This document shows positions 1-5,726 of a stretch of DNA of 5,726 nucleotides, piece after piece. The notes under the pieces were generated by a model that saw only the letters and a program-made list of their open reading frames with translations, made no database searches and was not told where the DNA came from. Within the stretch, counting starts at the first letter, position 1, and the number at the start of each line of letters is the position of its first letter. The translations under genes and the position numbers were made by a program. Source of the stretch: an uncultured Alphaproteobacteria bacterium. Its GTDB lineage: Bacteria; Pseudomonadota; Alphaproteobacteria; Micavibrionales; Micavibrionaceae. The stretch spans positions 1 through 5,726 of the forward strand of contig CAMLMM010000098.1 in assembly GCA_946481105.1 (NCBI GenBank). Direction: 5' to 3'.

Positions 1-24
1 ACTTTTCTTCTGTGGGAAAAAATT

Positions 25-618
25 ATGAGTGCGCAAAATGCTGAGATCGGCCGCGACAAGGTCGTAAAAATTATCAACTCGGTCATCGAGAAAGTCGGCG
101 CCGCCGAGGAAATATCGCGTGAGCATATTTATCATGAGCTTCGGGCATTGCATGACCTGATTGAGGAAACGCGCCAGGAAATTAGCGCGGCCCGCATGGG
201 CGATATATCGGGTACGCATATTCCGTCAGCCACAGATGAACTGGATGCCGTGGTGAAGGCGACCGAAGTGGCAACTGGCACCATTATGGATGCGTGCGAT
301 GCCATCAGTGATTACAGCGCCAAACTTGACGATACGCATAAAAACTTCCTGATAGGTGAAATTACCAAGGTTCTGGAAGCGTGCTCGTTCCAGGATATTA
401 CGGGCCAGCGCATTACGAAGGTTGTTAAAAGCCTGATCGTCATTGACGAGAAGATCAATCAATTAATGGCGGTGCTTGAAGAAAAGATCCCAGGATTGCC
501 ATCCAAAGTGCTGGATGATAACCGTACGCCGGAAGCCAAATTGATGAACGGCCCACAATTGCCGGATAAAGCGATTTCACAGGACGATATTGATAAATTG
601 CTCGCCGACCTGTTCTAA
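25..618 (+). CDS. cheZ: CheZ-family protein phosphatase (chemotaxis)
   Basis: CheZ proteins speed dephosphorylation of the response regulator CheY-P in the cytoplasm and so reset flagellar rotation. The 197-residue product is almost entirely helical, as expected for the long CheZ hairpin and four-helix bundle. Residues 119-133 (ACSFQDITGQRITKV) match the CheZ active-site helix: D124 and Q128 have the four-residue spacing of Asp143 and catalytic Gln147 of E. coli CheZ. The C-terminal SQDDIDKLLADLF (185-197), joined by a Pro/Asp-rich linker (about 155-184), resembles the CheZ tail peptide that binds CheY, and also the FliM-type EIDALL peptide. The ATG is preceded by GTGGGA at a workable distance. 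The frame is open to the left edge, however, so an upstream start cannot be excluded. No cheY or cheA is visible. The family call is firm; activity on CheY is inferred. The protein is somewhat shorter than E. coli CheZ, as remote CheZ homologues often are. Confidence 0.82.
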   Translation: MSAQNAEIGRDKVVKIINSVIEKVGAAEEISREHIYHELRALHDLIEETRQEISAARMGDISGTHIPSATDELDAVVKATEVATGTIMDACDAISDYSAKLDDTHKNFLIGEITKVLEACSFQDITGQRITKVVKSLIVIDEKINQLMAVLEEKIPGLPSKVLDDNRTPEAKLMNGPQLPDKAISQDDIDKLLADLF

Positions 619-644
619 ACCGCCGTCATCGCGAAATTAACCGC

Positions 645-676
645 AACCCCCCGAATTTCCGGGGGTTTTCTTCTTT
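645..676 (+). terminator. Rho-independent terminator after the CheZ gene
   Basis: A perfect 7-bp stem, AACCCCC (645-651) with GGGGGTT (661-667), closes a 9-base loop. It runs into a T-rich tract (TTTTCTTCTTTTT, 666-678). It begins 26 bases after the CheZ stop codon. This is a textbook intrinsic terminator for + strand transcription and suggests that the downstream TPR gene is at least partly transcribed separately, or reached only by read-through. Confidence 0.85.
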
Positions 677-727
677 TTGCGCCGGCTTTGGCTTGTCGAA
701 GGGAGCGGGGTATGGCATTTTCAAGAA

Positions 728-3700
728 ATGGACCGAATCATCCGGAATCTCCTGTCTTCAGCCATGGCTTTGGCTCTTTTATCGGCACCACTGACTTCCC
801 CGGCCTTCGCCCAGGAAGGGGAGCCGGTCATCATGCGTGGCAATTTGCGCGATGCGTCCACGCGTCTGGTGATTGAAGGCAAAAAGGCGCATTCCTACCG
901 CGCGGCGCAAACGGGTAATAAAATCGTACTGCAATTTAACGATCCCGTTAATCTGTCTGTCGCCGATGATTCCGTAGCACATCTGCCGCGTATTGCGGGC
1001 ATAAAAATCCTCACTCCCCAATCGGTGGAAATCGATGTGGCTGATGGCCAGATGGTTAATCACTTTACCGCTGCCAATAAAGTTATCGTCGATATCAAGG
1101 GTAAAATCACTGCCACGTCTTCCACGAAAGCAGGGGGTAGTGAATCCAAGCCCGCCATCAAGTCACCGCCTGTTGAGAAGAAGGCGGATGCAACGGCACC
1201 GGAGGCAAAGCCAGCCGCCCCTGAAAAACTGCCCGCCAATATCATAGTTTCCAAAGCCGAAGAAGCACCTGCGAAAACAGATGAAACGGCTAAGGAGCCA
1301 GCTGCACCCGCGCCGACCCCGGTCACTATCAATATCACGTCGGTATCTGCGCTGCCGATTGCCGTGTTCCGGCGTGGCGGATATGTCTGGGTTATTGAAG
1401 ATCGTGAAAGCGCGATGGTTCCCCCCACCATTGACGGATTGAAAGATGCGGCGTTTGAAGTTGTCCCGGTAAAGAACCTGTCTGTCTTTCGCGTTCGCCT
1501 GCCGGAAAATATAAATCTTGTCGCGTCCGGTGGCGGATTGGTCTGGAAAATTTCTTCCGACCCGGCTCTGGCCAAAGACACGAAGCCGCTGCAAATCGTC
1601 AGCCGTTTTGGTGAGGCGGCCAAGTCGGGACCGGAATTGTTCTGGCCCAGCGCGAGCGCGCATCGTATCGTGGATCTGCCTGACCCGGATACGGGAGATA
1701 TAATTCATGCCGTTTTCACTACTGAGGCAAAGGATTATTCAGGCCCCGCGCAGAATTATGCGCAGGTTCAGGTGCTGCCTTCAATTGTGGGTATGGCATT
1801 TATTGCCAAAACCGATGATGTAACGGCTACCAAAGAGCCTGACGGCATCATTATCACGCGCCCGGATGGACTGGCGCTGTCGCCCGACCGGGATACTCTC
1901 GGTGAAAAAATGGCAGCGGCAAAGGAGGGCGAAGTAAAGACGGCCCAGACTCCCCAGCGCATATTCGATTTTGAGAAATGGCGCATCGGCGATAAGAAAG
2001 CCATACCTGACAATCAGCGCATCATCATGTCCGGATTGGCCCAGCAGACGGATGTCAAGCGCGCCGAAAATCTGATTACGCTCGGCCACATGATGCTGGC
2101 GTTCAACTATGCACCGGAAGCGATGGGATATTTCGCCTTTGCGCATCAAAGCCTGCCTGATCTTGATTCATCACCGGAATTTCGCGCTGCAGAGGCTGTC
2201 GCGCAGATATTGGCCGGTCGCAGCAAAGAGGCTTTTGCCACTTTATCAACTTCCCAGCTGAGTGATATTGAAGAGATAAAATATTGGAAGGCTTATGCGC
2301 TTGCTGAGCTGGACGACTGGCAGCAGGCCGCAGCAACATTGCCATCCGGCACGGATATCCTGACCACCTATCCCCCTGAAATACGCAACCCGATTGGCCT
2401 GAAAATGGCCGAGATATATTTACGGCAAGGAAACCCTGACAAGGCGCATGAAATTCTTGAAATTCTTGGTAAAGATAAAAAGAGCATGCCCTTAGGCTGG
2501 AAATCTGCGTATGAGTATCTTGGCGGCGAATACAGTCGCCAGAAGGGCAAGCTGGATAATGCCAAGGAAGCGTGGAAAAAGCTTGTCAGCGGCGCCGATG
2601 ATCTGTACCGGGCCAAAGCCAGGTTTGCTTTGTCCACGCTTCAGTACGATACGAAAGATATTACAATCGACAAGGCCATCGATGACTTGGAAGGGCTGCG
2701 CTACGCCTGGCGCGGCGATGACCTGGAAACCTCCATTAATTATAATCTGGCGAAGCTGTATCTGCAGAAGAATGAACCAATTAAAGCATTGACCATGATG
2801 AAGCTGGCTGCCGCGCTCACCCCTGAATCAGAGCAGGGAAAGGTTATAAACGCAACCTTGCGCAAAACTTTTGCCGATCTCTTCACGCCGGAAAAAATCA
2901 AGGGACTGACCCCCATCGACGCCATGACGGTGTATAACGAATTTTCTGATCTTCTGCCAAAAGGCCCCGAAGGGGATAAGTTGTCGCGGCAACTGGCGGA
3001 ACGCCTGGTTGATGCCGATCTGCTGCCGCGCGCCCAGAAATTGTTGCAGGCGCAGGTCGATGGAAATCTGCAGGGTGTTGAAGGAGCCGATGTTGCCATT
3101 CGATTGGCGTCACTTCAGGTGCTGGACGGGAAAGGCGAAAAAGCTGTCGCGACGCTTGCCAAAGCTGACGAATTTCTGAAAGGCGTCGCCACCGAGTTCG
3201 CAACCCCGCGCCAGCATGATATTGGCATGTTACGCGCCAAGGCGCTGTCCATGATGAACAAGCCTCAGGAAGCATTTGAAACCTTGGCTTTGCTGCCGCA
3301 GGACGAAAGCGTATTGAAATTGCGCGCCGATATAGCCTGGCGCGCCAAACGCTGGCAGGATGCAGCGGACTCGCTGGAACAGATTTTGGCCAAGCAGGAT
3401 ATTTCGCTGACGCGCCCGCTGACAGATGAGCAGTCCAATATGATTCTTAATTGGGCGGTCGCCTTATACCTGGCTGATAACCGTTACGTACTGGCCAATT
3501 TACGGGAACGCTATGGTGATTCCATGGCGGCTACGCCCTATGCCAAAAAATTTGAAGTTATTACCCGGCCCCGTCAAAGCGCATTACTGGCAGACCGTGG
3601 AACCATTGAATCAATTATCAATGAAACAACTATCTTCAAGGATTTTCTATCGGTATTCAAACCCGACGCGTCTAAACCAGTTCCGTCTGCGGCGGCCCCA

Positions 3701-3805
3701 GTTAACCCGCCCAGAGGAGAGGGGACGGCCGCGCCGGCTACGAATGTGCCAGAAGAACTGAAGAATGCCCCGCTTCTGAAAACGGATGATTTCAAGGGTG
3801 ATTAG
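728..3805 (+). CDS. Large secreted TPR-repeat protein, function unknown
   Basis: The 1025-residue product starts with a Sec signal peptide: basic n-region (MDRIIR), hydrophobic stretch at about 8-23, and AFA|Q cleavage after residue 28. No later membrane segment is evident, so a periplasmic or envelope location is inferred. Residues about 33-127 are beta-rich and resemble an AMIN-like domain. Residues about 128-200 are a low-complexity Ala/Pro/Lys/Glu linker, followed by a second beta-rich part to about 400. From about 445 to 930 the protein is helical with TPR-like units, for example LGHMMLAFNYAPEAMGYFAF near 450, and further units near 557, 593, 669, 787 and 830-895. The last 50 residues are a Pro/Ala-rich tail. 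The in-frame TTG at 677 would add 17 residues but lies inside the terminator T-tract and would bury the signal peptide, so ATG 728 is preferred, although no good ribosome binding site sits in front of it. The position beside a CheZ gene hints at motility; TPR arrays usually bind proteins. The specific role is unknown. Confidence 0.85.
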   Translation: MDRIIRNLLSSAMALALLSAPLTSPAFAQEGEPVIMRGNLRDASTRLVIEGKKAHSYRAAQTGNKIVLQFNDPVNLSVADDSVAHLPRIAGIKILTPQSVEIDVADGQMVNHFTAANKVIVDIKGKITATSSTKAGGSESKPAIKSPPVEKKADATAPEAKPAAPEKLPANIIVSKAEEAPAKTDETAKEPAAPAPTPVTINITSVSALPIAVFRRGGYVWVIEDRESAMVPPTIDGLKDAAFEVVPVKNLSVFRVRLPENINLVASGGGLVWKISSDPALAKDTKPLQIVSRFGEAAKSGPELFWPSASAHRIVDLPDPDTGDIIHAVFTTEAKDYSGPAQNYAQVQVLPSIVGMAFIAKTDDVTATKEPDGIIITRPDGLALSPDRDTLGEKMAAAKEGEVKTAQTPQRIFDFEKWRIGDKKAIPDNQRIIMSGLAQQTDVKRAENLITLGHMMLAFNYAPEAMGYFAFAHQSLPDLDSSPEFRAAEAVAQILAGRSKEAFATLSTSQLSDIEEIKYWKAYALAELDDWQQAAATLPSGTDILTTYPPEIRNPIGLKMAEIYLRQGNPDKAHEILEILGKDKKSMPLGWKSAYEYLGGEYSRQKGKLDNAKEAWKKLVSGADDLYRAKARFALSTLQYDTKDITIDKAIDDLEGLRYAWRGDDLETSINYNLAKLYLQKNEPIKALTMMKLAAALTPESEQGKVINATLRKTFADLFTPEKIKGLTPIDAMTVYNEFSDLLPKGPEGDKLSRQLAERLVDADLLPRAQKLLQAQVDGNLQGVEGADVAIRLASLQVLDGKGEKAVATLAKADEFLKGVATEFATPRQHDIGMLRAKALSMMNKPQEAFETLALLPQDESVLKLRADIAWRAKRWQDAADSLEQILAKQDISLTRPLTDEQSNMILNWAVALYLADNRYVLANLRERYGDSMAATPYAKKFEVITRPRQSALLADRGTIESIINETTIFKDFLSVFKPDASKPVPSAAAPVNPPRGEGTAAPATNVPEELKNAPLLKTDDFKGD

Positions 3806-3813
3806 GCCTGAGT

Positions 3814-3961
3814 TAATAGTTCGTTTTGTAGTTTTGGCAAAAAAGTGGTGATTTCACCCTCATCCTGACCTTCCTTCTTCGCCAAGGCTTCGCAGGACAG
3901 GTCCCCCCGTCAAGGGGAAGGAATAAGAGAGGGTTGGGGTGAGGGGTCTATTAGTTCGTTT
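3814..3961. repeat. Short direct repeats bracketing the palindrome
   Basis: TAATAGTTCGTTT (3814-3826) and TATTAGTTCGTTT (3949-3961) match at 12 of 13 bases. A shorter third copy, AGTTCGTT, lies at 3996-4003. The second copy begins three bases after the right arm of the palindrome, while the first lies 30 bases before the left arm. They could be a target-site duplication left by an inserted element, or a simple local duplication. The segment between them has no matching terminal inverted repeats at its exact ends. Confidence 0.5.
3857..3945 (+). repeat. Imperfect palindromic intergenic element
   Basis: Bases 3857-3873 can pair with 3929-3945 over 17 consecutive positions, 13 Watson-Crick and 4 G-U wobbles when read as + strand RNA. 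Inside, CCCC (3905-3908) and GGGG (3914-3917) can form a small hairpin with loop GTCAA. The arms (CCCTCATCC and GGGTTGGGGTGAGGG) and the core CTTCGCCAAGGCTTCG look like dispersed intergenic repeats common in proteobacterial genomes. A single copy in this window cannot prove that it is repeated elsewhere. The wobble pairs would become A-C mismatches in a transcript of the other strand, so the fold favours + strand RNA read-through from the TPR gene. Confidence 0.55.
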
Positions 3962-4028
3962 GCTCAAAAATTTGACAATTTGAGGAGTCAAACTCAGTTC
4001 GTTCCTTCATTTTAAGAAAAATTTGAAC

Positions 4029-4052
4029 CGCAAGTTTTCAGTTTCACTTGCG
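4029..4052. repeat. Perfect 7-bp inverted repeat (hairpin or operator-like)
   Basis: CGCAAGT (4029-4035) and ACTTGCG (4046-4052) are exact reverse complements around a 10-base spacer, TTTCAGTTTC. It lies about 85 bases before the candidate lipA promoter. No T-tract follows directly, so it is a poor terminator. It could be a regulator binding site or an RNA hairpin; its role is unknown. Confidence 0.45.
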
Positions 4053-4137
4053 ACGAAACAACCCGGACCAATTTTTATGGAAAATAATAATCGGCAAGCT
4101 GCTATAGTTGATTAATTGTATACTAGGACATTATTCC

Positions 4138-4166
4138 TTGACACGCAAGAGGAAAATGTCTGGAAT
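4138..4166 (+). promoter_or_regulatory. Candidate sigma70 promoter for lipA
   Basis: A perfect -35 box TTGACA (4138-4143) is followed after 17 bases by TGGAAT (4161-4166), which matches the -10 consensus at 4 of 6 positions. Transcription would start near 4173, giving a leader of about 30 bases with the Shine-Dalgarno-like AAGAG at 4196-4200. The spacing is ideal, but the -10 box is weak. A better -10 sequence, TATACT (4119-4124), lies upstream without a recognisable -35 box. Confidence 0.5.
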
Positions 4167-4204
4167 AAAATTGACGAAAAACCGGGGACAGCTTAAAGAG
4201 AAGC

Positions 4205-5161
4205 ATGACCTATAATCCTGATCTGCTGGACAAAGCCAAACGCCACCCGGAAAAACAGAAAAATCCGGACCGCCCGATGGGGAAGAAACCCGAATGGATC
4301 CGTGTACGCGCACCACAGGGGGGCGCCTATGGCGAGACCCATGCCATTGTTAAACAGTTTAAGCTGACCACTGTTTGCGAAGAGGCGGGGTGCCCGAATA
4401 TCGGGGAGTGCTGGAATAAAAAACATGCGACCTTTATGATTATGGGTGAGGTCTGCACCCGCGCCTGCGCCTTTTGTAATGTGGCAACTGGCCGTCCGGA
4501 TGAGCTTGATAAAATGGAACCACTGCGTGTTGGCGTGGCCGTTGAAAAAATGGGACTGAAACATGTCGTGGTCACGTCTGTTGACCGTGACGACCTGGCC
4601 GATGGCGGTGCCGATCACTTTGTAAAAACGATTGAAGCGATACGGTTTAAATCACCAGAAACTACCGTTGAAATTCTGACGCCGGATTTTAAAAAGAAAG
4701 AAGGCGCAGTGGATGTTGTCGCCCGCGCCCGCCCGGATGTATTCAATCACAATCTTGAGACAGTGCCACGTTTATACCCAACCGTACGTCCAGGGGCACG
4801 TTACTATACGTCGCTAAGGCTGCTGGAACGCGTTAAAGAGGTTGATTCGTCCATTTTCACCAAATCCGGACTGATGGTCGGTCTGGGCGAATCGCTGGAT
4901 GAGGTCGGCCAGGTGATGGACGATTTGCGTGCCGCCGATGTAGATTTTTTAACGGTGGGACAATATTTACAGCCGACGCCGAAGCATGCACCAGTTGACC
5001 GCTTCTGGACGCCTGATGAATTCGCAAGTTTGGAAAAACTTGCCCGTGCCAAGGGATTTCTCATGGTTTCGGCGTCCCCGCTAACCCGCTCCAGCCATCA
5101 TGCGGGTGAAGATTTTGAAAAGCTGAAGGCGGCGCGTGCTGTGAAGCAAAATATAGCCTAG
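4205..5161 (+). CDS. lipA: Lipoyl synthase LipA (radical SAM)
   Basis: LipA inserts two sulfurs at C6 and C8 of the octanoyl chain bound to lipoyl domains of 2-oxoacid dehydrogenase E2 subunits and the glycine-cleavage H protein, the last step of lipoic acid synthesis. The 318-residue length is normal. The auxiliary 4Fe-4S cluster ligands are C58, C63 and C69 ([12 protein letters not shown]). The radical-SAM cluster ligands are C84, C88 and C91 (CTRACAFC). Other family blocks are present: [13 protein letters not shown] (124-136), [20 protein letters not shown] (181-200) and MVGLGE (224-229). The C-terminal serine-ligand motif, usually RSSY, here reads RSSHHAG (295-301), so both serines are kept. 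The basic N-terminus ([24 protein letters not shown]) is typical of alphaproteobacterial LipA. The start is supported by AAGAG four bases upstream. No lipB, lpd or coenzyme Q-binding gene is adjacent in this window, and the gene appears to be transcribed alone. The identification is secure. Confidence 0.98.
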   Translation: MTYNPDLLDKAKRHPEKQKNPDRPMGKKPEWIRVRAPQGGAYGETHAIVKQFKLTTVCEEAGCPNIGECWNKKHATFMIMGEVCTRACAFCNVATGRPDELDKMEPLRVGVAVEKMGLKHVVVTSVDRDDLADGGADHFVKTIEAIRFKSPETTVEILTPDFKKKEGAVDVVARARPDVFNHNLETVPRLYPTVRPGARYYTSLRLLERVKEVDSSIFTKSGLMVGLGESLDEVGQVMDDLRAADVDFLTVGQYLQPTPKHAPVDRFWTPDEFASLEKLARAKGFLMVSASPLTRSSHHAGEDFEKLKAARAVKQNIA

Positions 5162-5179
5162 CTAATATACATAATTTGT

Positions 5180-5209
5180 TTGACTTTTGTAGCCAAAGCA
5201 ACATATAAG
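5180..5209 (+). promoter_or_regulatory. Sigma70-type promoter for the gene at 5238
   Basis: TTGACT (5180-5185, 5 of 6 consensus) and TATAAG (5204-5209, 5 of 6 consensus) are separated by 18 bases. They lie in the short gap between lipA and the next gene. Transcription should start near 5216, about 20 bases before the ATG. This is the best promoter in the window and indicates that the last gene does not depend on read-through from lipA. Confidence 0.65.
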
Positions 5210-5213
5210 CACC

Positions 5214-5228
5214 CGTTAACTTTTAACG
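5214..5228. promoter_or_regulatory. Perfect inverted repeat at the predicted transcription start
   Basis: CGTTAA (5214-5219) and TTAACG (5223-5228) are exact reverse complements with a 3-base centre, CTT. The repeat starts four bases after the -10 box and covers the predicted start point. This is a position where a repressor could block transcription, or where a short hairpin could form at the mRNA 5' end. Which regulator, if any, binds is unknown. Confidence 0.4.
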
Positions 5229-5237
5229 TGTGTGTAA

Positions 5238-5726
5238 ATGGACAGAGCCCTCCGTATTGCTTTTAACGATGCTAGCGCTTTCCGCGTGAACGCAAAACTA
5301 ATGGCCATTTGGCAGCGTGCGTCGATTGATACGGGCATGAAGTCCAATCTGGGGATTCCAAAGGATATCATCCTTGGCTGGCTGAGCGATTCATTGCAGG
5401 CGGGGTATATTGAGAAGGATCAGGCGTTGGCCATCCTGTCGGCGAATACGCTGAAGCACAAGGATTCAGGATTTGATCAGTATGATTATCTGAAACGTGC
5501 CCTTAAATTATACAATGCCCGTACATTGGATGATGTCTGCGACGCGGAAGATATTGAAAAAGGCAGCCTGGAATACGGAGATATCCAGTATATATTTACC
5601 CATACGCAGGGCAACAATACACGGCGGATGCAGGCGGTGCGCATGCATCGTTACAAGCTGGATATTACTAACGGGTCACGCGGAAATGTAGTAGGGCGCG
5701 TAATTGGTACACATACCCCCATTACG
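5238..5726 (+). CDS. Unrecognised protein, 3' end beyond the window
   Basis: An uninterrupted frame of 163 codons runs off the right edge. The ATG is the earliest possible start because a TAA directly precedes it in frame (5235-5237). No Shine-Dalgarno sequence is visible in front of it (GTGTGTAA), but a good promoter and an inverted repeat lie just upstream. The N-terminus (MDRALRIAFNDASAFRVNAK) has no signal peptide and no membrane segment, so a cytoplasmic protein is inferred. Residues about 1-105 look mainly helical, with regular amphipathic stretches such as DIILGWLSDSLQAGYIEKDQ (43-62) and YDYLKRALKLYNARTLDDV (82-100). From about 115 onwards the sequence looks more beta-like (GDIQYIFTHTQG, then NVVGRVIGTHTPI). 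I recognise no family or catalytic motif. Base use resembles the neighbouring genes, so recent transfer is not suggested. Confidence 0.75.
   Translation, partial: MDRALRIAFNDASAFRVNAKLMAIWQRASIDTGMKSNLGIPKDIILGWLSDSLQAGYIEKDQALAILSANTLKHKDSGFDQYDYLKRALKLYNARTLDDVCDAEDIEKGSLEYGDIQYIFTHTQGNNTRRMQAVRMHRYKLDITNGSRGNVVGRVIGTHTPIT

Larger units (their letters stand above)
3806..4204. other. AT-rich intergenic region upstream of lipA
   Basis: This gap of about 400 bases has no convincing protein gene on either strand. It holds an imperfect palindrome (3857-3945), direct repeats around it, a perfect inverted repeat (4029-4052) and a promoter-like pair (4138-4166), each listed separately. No T-tract terminator for the TPR gene was found directly after its stop codon. 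The right half is clearly richer in A and T than the flanking genes. Confidence 0.8.

Noticed and set aside
677..727. TTG start for the TPR gene giving 17 extra residues
   Set aside because: The codon lies in the terminator T-tract, has no ribosome binding site, and would place a polar segment before an otherwise standard signal peptide.
1060..1708. Long open frames on the - strand (1060-1623 and 1163-1708) inside the TPR gene
   Set aside because: They lie opposite the low-complexity Ala/Pro-rich and beta-rich parts of a well-supported gene. Their translations show no recognisable domain, and skewed codon content explains the openness.
3972..3992. TTGACA at 3972-3977 and the TTTGAC/GTCAAA inverted repeat around it
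   Set aside because: No -10 box follows at 16-18 bases, and the 6-bp repeat with a 10-base spacer is weak in AT-rich sequence.
4077..4115. A 12-codon frame (MENNNRQAAIVD) upstream of lipA
   Set aside because: It is too short to support, has no ribosome binding site, and is typical of chance in AT-rich DNA.
4193..4618. Open frame on the - strand over the start of lipA
   Set aside because: It is fully opposite conserved lipA sequence, including the cysteine motifs, and its translation looks like no known family.
5497..5691. A 64-codon + strand frame near the right edge
   Set aside because: It is out of frame inside the longer frame from 5238, which has its own promoter and a more protein-like composition.
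1..5726. CRISPR array, tRNA, rRNA, transposase or phage genes
   Set aside because: I saw no regularly spaced repeats, no cloverleaf-like or rRNA sequence, and no translation resembling a transposase, integrase or phage protein.

Overview
The window reads as a stretch of chromosome from an alphaproteobacterium of moderate GC content. The lipoyl synthase looks typically alphaproteobacterial, and a CheZ-type protein lies next to a large secreted TPR protein. I cannot name the genus; Rhodospirillales or Micavibrio-like relatives are a guess from protein style. All supported genes are on the + strand.

Layout: (1) 25-618, a CheZ-family chemotaxis phosphatase with the catalytic Asp/Gln helix and an acidic C-terminal CheY-binding-type tail, followed by a clear intrinsic terminator (645-676). 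(2) 728-3805, a secreted protein of about 1025 residues with a signal peptide, a beta-rich AMIN-like N-terminal part, an Ala/Pro/Lys linker and a long TPR-like helical array. No specific function is recognised; a periplasmic role linked to motility or the envelope is inferred from context only. (3) 3806-4204, a roughly 400-base AT-rich gap with an imperfect palindrome that looks like a dispersed intergenic repeat, short direct repeats around it, a perfect 7-bp inverted repeat and a probable promoter for lipA. (4) 4205-5161, lipA, complete with both Fe-S cysteine triads. (5) 5162-5237, a short gap with a good sigma70-type promoter and a perfect inverted repeat at the predicted transcription start. 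(6) 5238 to the window end, the first 163 codons of an unrecognised gene cut by the edge.

The genes do not form one pathway. The first two may belong to a motility or chemotaxis neighbourhood lying mostly to the left. lipA is housekeeping cofactor metabolism and appears to have its own promoter. The last gene also appears independently transcribed. I see no CRISPR array, tRNA, rRNA, transposase or phage gene. I found no convincing new system; the best leads are the TPR protein with its oddly placed ribosome binding site, the palindromic element, and the unknown gene with an operator-like inverted repeat.
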